In this document: positions 36,609-48,000 of the stretch, in pieces
How the letters are laid out: the number at the start of each line of letters is the position of its first letter
How positions within the stretch are numbered: position 1 is the first letter of the stretch
From: Lathyrus oleraceus
Taxonomy: Eukaryota; Streptophyta; Magnoliopsida; Fabales; Fabaceae
Length of the DNA: 64,000 nt
Direction of reading: 5' to 3'
Assembly: GCF_024323335.1 (NCBI RefSeq)
Contig: NC_066580.1
Span: 259,205,332 to 259,269,331, forward strand
Notes under the pieces: model-generated
The model's input: only the letters and a program-made list of their open reading frames with translations
What the model was told of the DNA's origin: nothing
Databases searched by the model: none
Position numbers and translations under genes: made by a program

Positions 36609-37738
36609 ATGGATAAGCAAAGAAGGAATACGAAGAAGTAAAGTTTCAGACAACCCGACCTGAAAGAGTTAAGGAGTTTGACATCTTATGTATTAGAGCC
36701 CTTGGAGTTCAAAGCTCGCCATGGGAAGCTTCTATCTATTCTTTCTACCAAGGTGGATGAGGGTCTGATGAGTGTGTTGGTGCAGTTCTACGATCCTCTA
36801 TATCGGTGCTTCATTTTTCTGGATTTCCAGCTTTTGGCTACATTAGAGGTGTATGCTTATCATTTGGGTATACCTATTCTGGACCAGTTTCCGTTCAGTG
36901 GCTTGGAGAAGATTCCGTCTTCTCAAGAGATTGCTGACATGCTTCATATGGATGCATCTGACATTGTTCCTAATATGACTACCAAAGGTGGAATTCAAGG
37001 TCTTCCGTCTGATTTTCTAATTGCCAAAGCTACCTTTTTTGGGAAGGCCATGAGTAAGGAAGCTTTTGAAACCATATTTGTACTCCTCATCTATGGGCTA
37101 GTGTTATTTCTCAACATCGACAACTTTGTGGACGTGAACGCTATTAGGATTTTCTCTTCTCTTAATCTCGTTTCGACTCTGTTGGGTAACACTTATTTCT
37201 CTTTGCATATGAGGAATGCAAAGGGTGGTGGTTCCATTGTGTGCTGTCTGCCTCTGATGTACAAGTGGTTTATTTCACACTTGCCTCAGACGCTTGCCTT
37301 CAAGGAAAACAAGGGATGTCTACGGTGGTCCACGAGACTTATGTATCTCACTAATGATGATATCTCTTGGTATAATCGTGTTTATGATGGCGTTCAGATT
37401 ATTCATTCTTGGGGAGGAATGAGCTTGGTCTGAAGAACTGTGTTGCTTTGGAACCTTACACCTCTTGGGTAAGGAAGAGAGCTCTTGAGTACCGCATGCC
37501 GTACGAGTATCCGAGACCTACCCCTATGGTTATGGTTGGGCCTTCAACCCTCCCTAATCAAGGAGTAGAGGAGTTGAGAGACGAAGACCGTTCGCGTGCT
37601 TGGATTCGTGAGCGTGAGGAGCTTCTTCAGCAGCTTAAGGATAAGGATGCAATGATAGAGTTTCTAGAGCATCAGGTTATTGATGAGCCTGATGATGTAG
37701 TCACTTCTCTCCTTCCTCACTCGTCTAGGTTTTGGAAG
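36609..37738 (+). pseudogene. Ogre copy 2 ORF1, broken
   Basis: ORF1 is the extra frame upstream of gag in Ogre elements, of unproven function. I see a MDKQRRNTKK start closed at once by TAA, then a long open part from 36678: LEPLEFKARHGKLLSIL, LVQFYDPLYRCFIFLDFQLL, GIPILDQFPFSGLEKIP, LPLMYKWFISHLPQT. A frame change with an internal deletion follows near 37420, then SRAWIREREELLQQLKDKDA and SLLPHSSRFWKRK. The QFYDPLYRCFIF/QFYEPPLRCFTF block is shared with copy 3. The domain looks like the plant-specific DUF7745/plant-mobile-domain-like region (from general knowledge). The C-terminal coiled coil is lost by the deletion at 37738. Confidence 0.8.
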
Positions 37739-37826
37739 AGGAAGATCTCAGCAACTTTGTCATACCTGGAGGAATCTGCAATAATTGGATCGCTGTTGAT
37801 GTTCCAACAGTTATCCATAAGTCAAC
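37739..37826 (+). pseudogene. Remnant of the protease C-terminal linker in copy 2
   Basis: Only the last ~30 codons before the intron remain (NFVIPGG, CNNWIAVDVPTVIHKST), collinear with NFVTLGQ and CNNWVAVEVPTVIH of copy 1. It is fused directly to ORF1, so one deletion removed the ORF1 end, all gag and the protease active site. Confidence 0.8.
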
Positions 37827-38093
37827 ATAGTGTGTTCATTTTGTTTAAAAACCCTTCTCCCATGCCAAAAGGAGAAGTGAAAACATTGTTGACATAGTTG
37901 ATTAATACAATGATATTCATTCAATAATCGCATGTTAAATGTTTGTTTTTCAAATTACTTTCCATTTTTGTTTTTTCACATGAAATTGGTGATCACCATA
38001 AAACCCTAAAAAAGAGAATCAATTTTCCATCTGCATAATGATTTTCCTTGTTTGAATTCTGAAATCTCTTTTATAGTCCAAATCATTATGCAA
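37827..38093 (+). other. Ogre protease-RT intron remnant, copy 2
   Basis: Matches the copy 1 intron in body (CCTTCTCCCATGCC..GGAGAAGTGA; CCATCTGC(A/G)TAAT; CAAATCATTATG). At the aligned borders the donor GT is AT and the acceptor AG is AA, both G-to-A changes, though other GT or AG dinucleotides lie one to a few bases away. Splicing would probably be impaired (inference). Confidence 0.6.
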
Positions 38094-41000
38094 GTTAATC
38101 AAACCCATTGAACATAATGGCCGAACACCATCTCCCAACTTTGAGTTCCCTGTACTTGAGGCAGAGGAAGATGATGTTGAAGAGATTCTTGATGAGATTA
38201 CCTGTCTGCCTGAGCACGAGGAGAAGATCATTCAGCCACATCTTGCGAATCTAGAAACAGTCAACTTGGGGTCCGAAGACTGCATTCGTAAAGTGAAGAT
38301 TGGGGCACTCCTTAAAGAGTTTGTTAAGAAGGGGTTGATTGAGTTGCTACGAGAATATGTCGACGTCTTTGCCTGGTCGTATGAAGACATGCCTGGTCTA
38401 GATACTAATATCGTGCAACATTTCTTGCCGTTGAAGCCTGAGTGTGTGCCTGTGAAGCAAAAGCTCAAAAGGACTCATCCTGATATGGCAGTGAAGATTA
38501 AATAAGAAGTTCAGAAGCAAATTGATGCGGAGTTTCTGGTGACTTCTACATATCCTCAATGGGTGGCCAATATTGTGCCTGTGCCTAAGAAAGATGCAAA
38601 AGTCCGAATGTGTGTGGATTACCATGACTTGAATAAAGCTAGTCCAAGAGATGATTTCCCTCTACCACACATTGATATGTTGGTAGACAATACAGCTAAA
38701 TTCAATATCTTTTCATTTATGGATGGATTTTCCGATTATAATTAGATTAAAATGGCACCCGAGGATATGGAGAAGACAACATTCATCACACCTTGGGGAA
38801 CATTCTGTTATCGAGTGATGTCCTTCGGTTTGAAGAACGCCGGAGCCACATATCAACGAGCTATGACTACCTTGTTTCATGATATGATGCACAAGGAGAT
38901 CGAGGTGTATGTTGACGATATGATTGCAAAGTCGAAAACGGAAGATGAACATGTAGAACACTTGTTGAAGCTTTTCCAACGTTTGAGGAAGTACAAACTC
39001 CGCTTGAATCCGAACAAGTGTACATTTGGAGTCCGTTCCGGCAAGTTATTGAGCTTTATTGTTAGTGAAAGAGGTATTGAAGTTGATCCTGCCAAGGTCA
39101 AAGCAATATAAGAGATGCCTGCGCCCAAAACTGAGAAGCAAGTCCGAGGCTTTCTTGGCCGCTTGAATTATATTTCCAGATTCATATCCCACATGACTGC
39201 CACATGTGCGCCTATATTCAAGCTCCTCCGGAAAGATCAACGTCATGATTGGACCGAGGATTGCCAAAAGGCCTTTGACAATATCAAAGAGTATTTGTCC
39301 GAGCCTCCGATTCTGTCTCCGCCTGTTGAAGGGAGACCACTGATTACATACTTGACTGTGCTTGATGATTCCATGGGTTGTGTCCTTGGTCAGCAAGATG
39401 AATCAGGAAAGAAAGAATATGCGATATACTACTTGAGTAAGAAGTTCACCGACTGTGAGTCTCGGTACTCAATGCTTGAGAAGACATGATGTGCTTTGGC
39501 TTGGGCTGCTAAGCGTTTATGCCAGCATATGTTGAATCATACAACTTAGTTAATATCCAAAATGGATCCAATCAAGTATATCTTTGAGAAACCTGCTTTA
39601 ACTGGGAGAATTGCCCGTTGGCAGATCTTGTTATCTGAGTATGATATTGAGTATCGAGCTCAAATAGCTACTAAAGATAGTATCAGTCCGTGCAATATGA
39701 CTTCCCTGATGAAGAGATTCTATATTTGAAGATGAAAGATGGTGATGAGCCTACGCTCGATGAAGGGCCAGAGCCTGGTTCTCGATGGGGTATGGTGTTT
39801 GATGGTGCTGTTAATCAATATGGAAATGGTATTGGGGCAGTGATTATTACTCCTCAAGGCACACATTTTCCTTTTACAGCAAGGTTAACTTTCAAATGCA
39901 CGAATGATATGGCGGAGTATGAGGCTTGTATTATGGGTTTGGAAGATTGTATTGATCTTAGGATCAAACATCTTGATGTTAATGGCGATTCGACCCTTGT
40001 TATTAATCAGGTAAAGGGAGAATAGGAGACGAATCAACCTGGCCTTATCCCATATAGAGATTATGCGAGGAGGATTTCAACTTTCTGTACTAAGGTTGAT
40101 TTTCGTCATATTCCTTGAGATGAGAATCAGATGGCGAATGCTCTCGCTACGCTTGCTTCAATGATTGCCATCAATTATTGGAATGAAGTCCCAAATATTA
40201 CTATATGCGCTTGGATAGACCAGCTCATGTGTTTGTAGTTGAGGAAGCAAAAGATGATAAGCCGTGGTATTATGATATCAAGTGTTTTCTCCAAAGTCAG
40301 AGTTACCCGCCTGGGGCCTCTGTTAAAGATAAGGAGACTTTGAGGAGATTATCTGGCAGTTTCTACCTTAATAGTGATGTGCTTTACAAGAGGAATTTTG
40401 ACATGGTTCTGCACAGATGCGTGGATAGACACGAAGCAGACCTGTTGATGATTGAAGTCCATGAGGGTTCATTTGGTACTCATTCCAATCGACATGCTAT
40501 GGCGAAGAAGATATTAAGGGCAGGCTACTATTGGCTGATAATGGAGTCTGACTGCTGCAAGTTTGTGAAAAGATGCCACAAGTGTCAAATTTAGGCGAAT
40601 AAGATTCATGTTCCCCCGACACTTTTGAATATTATTTCCTCACCATGGCCTTTCTCCATGTGGGGAATTGACATGATTGGCATGATTGAACCTAAGGCGT
40701 CGAACGACCACCGTTTTATTCTCGTAGCCATTGATTACTTCACCAAGTGGGTTGAAGCGGCATCGTATGAAAATGTGACCAGGCAGGTGGTTGTGAGGTT
40801 TATCAAGAACCAACTCATATGCCGATATGGTGTGCCAGACAAGGTCATTACTGATATCGATCTAACTTGAATAATAAGATGATGAAAGTGATGTGTAGTG
40901 AGTTCAAGATTGCGCATCATAATTATTCTCCCTATAGACCCAAGATGAAGGAGGCTGTTGAAGCTGCTAACAAGAACATCAAGAAGATTATTCAGAAGAT

Positions 41001-41511
41001 GATTGTTACATACAAAAATTGGCATGAGATGCTGCCATTTGCTTTGCATGGCTATCGTACATCCGTCCGCACTTCAACAGGGGCAACCCCTTTCTCTCTT
41101 GTATATGGCATGGAGTCTGTGCTCCCTGTAGAGGTTGAGATCCCATAAATGAGAGTCTTGATGGAAGCCAAGTTGACTGAGGCTAAATGGGTTCAGAGTC
41201 ATTATGACCAATTGAATTTGATTAAAGAGAAGAGATTAATTGCCATGTGCCATGGTCAGTTATATCAATAGAGGAAGAAGAAAGCTTTTGATAAGAAGGT
41301 CAAGCCTCGTGTGTTCCGAGAAGGTGACCTCGTGCTCAAGAAAGTCTTGTCTTTCGCGCCCGATTCCAGGGGCAAGTGGACTCCAAACTATGAAGGTCCA
41401 TACGTTGTTAAGAGAGCCTTTTCAGGCGGTTCTTTGTTGCTTACAACTATGGATGAGGAGGATTTCACTCGTCCCGTGAATTCAGATGCAATCAAGAAAT
41501 ACTTCGCCTAA
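38094..41511 (+). pseudogene. Ogre copy 2 pol: RT, two RNases H and integrase, decayed
   Basis: The domains are in order. RT runs about 38160-39100 (VDYHDLNKAS, FMDGFSDYN, catalytic YVDD at 38908-38919, LNPNKCTFGVRSGKLL). The Ty3-type RNase H is about 39290-39680 (DDSMGCVLGQ, YYLSKKFTDCESRYSMLEK). The archaeal-type RNase H is about 39780-40025 (VFDGAVNQYGNGIGA, AEYEACIMGLE, GDSTLVINQ). Integrase is about 40380-41511: zinc region ending CCKFVKRCHKCQI, core WGIDMIG, damaged second Asp region ITDID, EAANKNIKKI, and C-terminal KWTPNYEGPYVV. Stops lie at 38503, 38743, 39109, 39487, 39547, 40023, 40116 and 40592, with frameshifts near 39690 and 40860. Dual RNase H is a known Tat/Ogre trait. Confidence 0.92.
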
Positions 41512-44500
41512 AAATAAAAAAAATAGCTCGCTAAGTTGAAAACCCGAAAGGGTGGCTTAGGCAAAAATGAGCGTCTTAGTGGATTGAAAACCCGAAAGGA
41601 CGGTCCAGGAAAAAGTGAGAGACATCAAAAAAAATATATATATCCCGCTAGATTGAGTACCTCACCCTAGGGCAATCTAGGCAAAAATTAGGGATTTGTC
41701 AAGTAACTGCATCCTAACAAGACTTTGTTCTACAACTGTTGTCTATCAAAAATTCTCGCTCAGTCATCATCAACTGAAGTTTCGAATACAGTGGATTCAG
41801 AGTTGGTGGAGAAACGGTCATTATGTTCAATGTAGCCCTTTTTCCATGTATATCACCAATTTCAAATTTGTAAAGATCCATGGAGTCTCGCCATTTGCGG
41901 ACTACCATTCTATTAAATAAATTTGAGCCTTTATTCAATTCTTTGCACTCTTATTTGTTTCAGTTTAACAAATTTGTGCATATTTTTAATTGATGAATAT
42001 CATTGTTTTAAACAAATAAAGTTTTCATGAATAAACTATTTTAAACAAAATAAACATTCACAATGACTGAAAGGATAAATGGGATGTCCTTAGTGCTTTC
42101 CCAAGGATAGTATGATCACCAAAAGGGAAGACATTTATTCATATTCTGGCATTTTTATATCCTCTTCATCAGCTTTCAAGTTGTCTCCCCAGCGAGCGCA
42201 GGAAGAATAATACATCGTCAGCTTCCCAGAGAATCTGATATGAGAAGTTCTCTTTGATGGCAGTAGCTTGATCTCTCTTATTGGATTGCTTTCTCCTAGA
42301 AGAATTTGTGAATGTTCATCCAACGCATTCTCGGATAGTTTGTTTGTGCATACATGCTTGTTTCCCCCGCGGAGTCTTAGCAATCCATGATTGGTTGTAT
42401 GGTTGATATGTGGATGATCCCTTATGTTCCAGTTCTTGCCTTGATCTTTCAGAGACGTGTATCCCTCTATATCAGGCACTAGCATTTGTGTTTTATCAAT
42501 TATATGGTTGTCATCCCTTGTATGGACTAACCTAAAATCCCTTATAGATTGATAAAAGTTGATATATTATCTACTCACGAGGAAGTTTGTCTTTCCCCAG
42601 CATGAGTAGAAGTCCCGAGCGGAGTAAGCATGTCTTCCCTGCAGAGCTATCTTTCCAGTTAATTGTCTCCTCAGCAGGAAGTTGCCTAGAGCAATTGATG
42701 AATGGCTTGTTTCCCTTTTTATCTCTAACATGTCGCTTGTTGACAAAGGAATTATTTTCGATTTCCTCAGCCAGGGTAGTTCCTTCGAGAGCATTTGCAG
42801 CTTGTCCCCAGTAGGGTTGCCTGATCCGAGTTTGATGTTGGTATCTTCTCCAGGTCTGAATATTTCTTCTAGCATTGAGAGCTGGTGGTAAAGATGTTTA
42901 TTTCCTTCCCTAATGGAGCAAATTTCTATTTTCCCCTTTGCAGAGTATCCGCTCCAGCAGATAGAAGGGAATGTTTTGATTAGTGTACATTTGGTTGGTG
43001 GTTGTTCCCCACAGGGTTCCGCATCTTTCCTTGATTAAGCTTCCCCAGTAGAGTTTATTCTCCGGCGGATCTTACTGTTATTCAACCACCTATCCCCATC
43101 AGAGTTTGAGTTCTCTGTTTGATCGTCTTCTTTCGCTGCTCCTGAATACATCTTCTTTGTATCCTCAGCGAGTGTAGATTTGGGATAGGGTTTGATGTCC
43201 CCGATGATTTATTTTCCTCCTTCTCGGGTTGTTCCCAAACTGAGTTCTCCAGTAGGCTTTTCCCTTCTTGTTGAGATGTTGTGCCAGGTGTCCATTCGTG
43301 ATTCTCAGACTTGTTTGTGTTAGATATGTCTGTTTGTCAGCATTAATCATACACAAATCATGCATATACATGCATAATCATAACATTTAGATATTCATGA
43401 TTGCATTCTTTTCCATATATCTTTGCTTGTTATCCGCTGCTATTGGTGAAATGTTCTTCCCCAAGCAGATGTTTGTGTCTGATCTCTCCACATAGAGTCA
43501 GCCCCATAGGCAAAAAGTGTCTATCGTTTCTTCTTTCTTCCCCACTGAGTTACGTCCTCGTGGATGGTTACTGTTTCAGTTTCCTCCCCAAGTGTGTATT
43601 GGGATGGGAATTACTCCCCTGAGTTATATCCTCATCGGGTTGAGTCTTGTTTGATTTTGTCTTTCTAGTTTGTTCCTAGATTGATTTCCTTTCTTATTAT
43701 CCTCTGCAGTTCCCTGTGGTTCAGTTTGTCCAATTACTCAGTAACCAGTAATTGTTCATCTTTTCCCCAGCGAATTTTATGGCCTTCTACCCAGTAACCG
43801 GTAGTTGTAAGTCTTATTTCTGTGGTTTTCTACCCAGTAATCGGTATATGTTATCCCCTATTTGTTGGTTATCTTTACCCAATAACCGATATTGATATTC
43901 CTTCGTTTTTGAGTATACCACCCAGTAACCGGTGATATATCTCTCGGATAATTTCTTTTTTCAGGCAATTTATCCCTTGTGAGTCATCTTTCATTTACCC
44001 TTGTTTGGTAATGATTGTTTCTCCTTCTGATTGGTCATCATTATATACCCAGTAACCGGTATCCCGATGTCCTTTCTTTGCGGTCGATTTATCCTTTATT
44101 AACCCAGTAACCGGTTATGGATAATCTTCCATGCGAGTATGTTATCTACGTTAATAGATAATATGTCTCATGCACTCTTCAGTTGAAGTCTTTTTCTTCC
44201 TCAGTTGAGTAAGATTCGTATTTCCTCGTGGAATCGAATGTCTATCCTGTAAGTCGAGTTTTCTTTATCAGCCCTCCTTTCGGATGATGAGTGTCTTGGA
44301 TTTATTCCCAATTCACGCTTGGTTGGTCACCTATTATATGCCCAGTAACCGGTATCCCTGGTGTTCCTTCCTTCTGCTCCCTATTATGACTTTTTGTCCC
44401 ATGTGGAGTCAGATTTTCCTGAGTTGAGATGTGCCTCTTGGGTCCTCCTCAGATGTTTCGGACGATTGATATCTTTCACCCTTATACCGGTCTTAGATAT

Positions 44501-45066
44501 TCTTTCCCCCTGAGCTTGTTGTTCTCTCACCCAGTAACCGGTGTTTTGATAACATGTCTCACTTTGAGTTTATTACCCAGTAACCGGTAATATCTCGTCT
44601 TTTCTTCCTCAGCTGAGTCCTTTGTGGACATCCCCGCCTGAGTCCGGATTTTTCATCCGATGTATCCTTTGTGGATAGTTGCACTGTATTGGCATATTCC
44701 CAAATACATGCATCTTTGCGTCAGCTCGAGTCTTTCCATCGATTTATTTTCATGGAATCCCTTCGTGTCTCCCAGCAAGTTTTCAAGTCGTGACCTGCTC
44801 ACGCATTTTTACCTTATTTCCCCCAGAGCCTCAGTCTCTCGAGTGAGTGTGTTACTCCTATGGATTTTCAGTTTCCCCTGATTTCTTTTTCTTTGCGGAA
44901 ATTATTCACCATGAAGATTTTTATTTCGCATGCATAAATTTGCCTCATGAGGTCTCTTAGGGACCAAAATTTGTCTCTTTGTTTTTATTTAAGCTCATTC
45001 TATCTCGTCGATACGAAGATTTTAACCTTCATATCTCTGGCTAGAATGACCTTAAATAAGGGCATC
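41512..45066 (+). other. Long non-coding 3' region of Ogre copy 2
   Basis: No gene. It opens with two GAAAACCCGAAAGG motifs (about 41537 and 41586) in a repeated CGCTAAGTTGA/GGCTTAGGCAAAAATGAG context. From about 42180 to 43640 a degenerate TTCCCCAGNNGAGT-like motif recurs every few tens of bases. From 43736 to 44590 an ACCCAGTAACCGGTA motif dominates. It ends AAATAAGGGCATC just before the LTR, a weak polypurine tract. Small ORFs here (for example 42567-42891) are without domains. Confidence 0.7.
43736..44590. repeat. Cluster of ACCCAGTAACCGGTA motifs
   Basis: About eleven copies, exact or with 1-3 changes, near 43736, 43789, 43832, 43877, 43919, 44047, 44102, 44340, 44477, 44529 and 44575. 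Spacing is irregular (about 45 to 240 bp), so this is not a simple tandem array; the intervening sequences differ. The TAACCGGT core is shared with the chromovirus LTR palindromes. Confidence 0.85.
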
Positions 45067-48000
45067 TGTAAGACCCTAATTTTGACCCTAAGATCCCTCA
45101 TGGCATCATGTTATTACACAAGTGCATTGCCTTAAGGATCATAGCATGTTTGGCTCCTTAACCTTAGGGGTGGGACTTGTTTGAGTGTTTTGAGACCAAC
45201 AAGCATGCTTGTATTGTATATTATTGCTTTTCTTATTTGATTACTAACCAAAAGCACAAAAATATGTCACTAACTCTTTTTGTTTTGAAGCTCAAGTGAT
45301 CATGTGTTCCACAATGCTCATAAGCCCAATGCAATGGCTAGATGAAGATGATAAAAATCATGAAAATGGTCCACAAAGTCCCTAATCATCATATATGTCT
45401 CCCAAGTATCTCAATTTGCCAATTTGATCAAGATAACCCAAGGGGCTTGAAGATTGTTTCCCAAGGAAACCCTAAATTCACTATGCTTTGACCGTGCCTT
45501 GCCCATGAAGCAATATCAACCTTTGATCCAATTCAATCAAGGGAAGTTCTTTCATTCATCATTTTATGCATATATGAGCCTATTTGAGGCCCTTCAATCA
45601 TTTATTCATCAAGATTGGAAGTTTGGCCTTGAAAAGTTGACCAGTCAAGTCATCTGACTAAACTGAGGTCCATTGAGATACAACTTTTGATGGGTTTGTC
45701 AAATTAATATGACCCCAAGAGAAACAACATTCCTAAGAACCACATGAGCAACTTTCATGTTCATCAAAAATCCATTTGAAAAATGTAAGGTCATCATTCA
45801 TTTCAAAACATTATAGGTCATTTTGACTGAAACCCTAATTTTGGGTCAACTTACAAAGGGCATAACTTCCTTAATTTTTATGATTTTGAGGTGATACCAA
45901 ATGAATGGGAAATATTGAGATGTCTAATTCAAATGTTATGTTGGACAAAATTTCATAATCCTAAAATAAATACATGTGACAATACAAAACATTATAGGTC
46001 ATATTGGACCTAATTCATTGAATTTGAAAAAGTACCCAACTTCAAATGCCCATAACTTTGTCATAGAAAATCCCAATTATGCAAACGTTGAGTCTAAATT
46101 GATCATATTGAAAAGATCTACAACTTTGAGGTTGAAGGTTTTTCCATCTGAAGCTTTCATCATGAAAACAAAGGGGTTTGATTAAGCTTGCTTTTGGTGA
46201 AAGTTTTCAAAATGACTTAAACATGTTTTGTACTTGGATTTTCCAGGCCAGTTTTCATTAATTTTCACATGCCAAATGAATTTTTTCCCAACATGACTTT
46301 TGTTCCTTATTTCAAGGGATTTCCAACCATTACTCACATTACTCTTTTGGACTTACCATTTGTGAGTTTCGAATTCATTTCCATTCATGTGCATTTTGGT
46401 ATTATATAATGAAACTTGAAAATGCAAGCTAGTTCCCTCCAAAATGCATGACCAAATGTTCTTCATGTGAGCTCAGCAAACTTCTGCAATCATCATTGGG
46501 CCTTCCACACGCCTGTACAGGCCCATGCATCCAATTTCAATTTTCCATGCACGTGAAAGAAGCGTGTGATCTGATATCTTCAACTATAAATAACCACTTC
46601 ATGAGCTTCATTTAGCAACCTTTTGGAGATCTAAATTGCTGCAGCACTGAAACCATAGCCATATCAAAGGAATTGTTCAAAAATTGTTCTTACTTTCGAG
46701 CTTGAAATTCAGCATCATTAGCTGAGCTTCAAAGCCTAATTCCTTAGCCTTTCACTTCCCCTACATCCATAGATCAAAGAGGAGCAAAGAACTTGGAGGA
46801 TTTGTGGCCAGAAGTGCTTCAATTCAGAGGTATACATTCAAACTTTTTGGATCTAGAACTCTCAATTCAATGTAGCATTCTTGTGTTTGTGTGGTTTTCT
46901 GAAGTCCTCACACTTGAGGCAAGCCATTGGTGCTTTCAATCCATCATTTCATGAGCAAAAAGTTTGAACACCATGATCTTATCCTTCACATTTCTCTAAA
47001 TATAGGAAGAGTGAGGAAGATCCAATGATACAGTGATGATCTCCATCACACGAGCTTCATTTCCACGCCCTTGTTTTCCATTTTCATTAAAAAAAATTCT
47101 CTGCAACTGGTGGCCGGAAGTGGTTGTCTCACCGGAGAAGATGGTGGTTTCCACCACCATCACCACGTGTGCACCTTCATGGCCTTTGCATCTTGTATTC
47201 AGGATCTAATCGTGTGCATCCATTGTGTTTACTTATTTTAATACAAGTTGTTGCACGTTTGACTCAAGCACACCATGTTCCTCATATCTGGACCATCCCT
47301 TGATACCACGTCAATTAATGAACTCCATCACGTGGCTGTGGTTTTTTCCATTTATTCCATTTTCTTTTATTTTCAGTTAATTCATTTGATTTTCAAAAAT
47401 TCATAAAAAAACATTTGAAGTCATAAAAATATGAGACCAACTCCAATATTTTTCTTGAAAAATCTAGTTTCATATTTTGATTTTTAATTATTTTTGTGAC
47501 TTAATTTGATATTTTTCATGGATTATTTGATTTTTAATAGTTTTAATTCATTTTAAAATACTTTCTGGCTTTTGAAAAATCCAAAATTTTTTTCATAGCA
47601 TTTACGGATCATGATAAGTCAATGAAAAATAGTCTCATCAATTTATTATTTGATTTGAGATTATTTGAGATTTTAATTCATATTATGATATTTTTAATTG
47701 TTTTTAAATACTTTCTGATTTCAAAAATTTGTGAGAAAATTAGTCAAAGCTTGTTTGACTATGTTGAACCTATGAGAATTTAATTGGACTCTTTGAAGTT
47801 GATTTGAAGTGAATTTGAGGTTTGATCTTATTTGTTTATTTTTTATTTGCATTTTATTTTAATTCAAAAAATACCAAAAAAATATTGTTGACTTGTTAAC
47901 TTGTTATCTTCATTTCGTTTCTGTTTGGTGTTGGTTGATGTTGATTTGATTCACATTTGATCAATTGGACTTGGTTGTGGTCTTCTTTTTTCCCCCCTTT

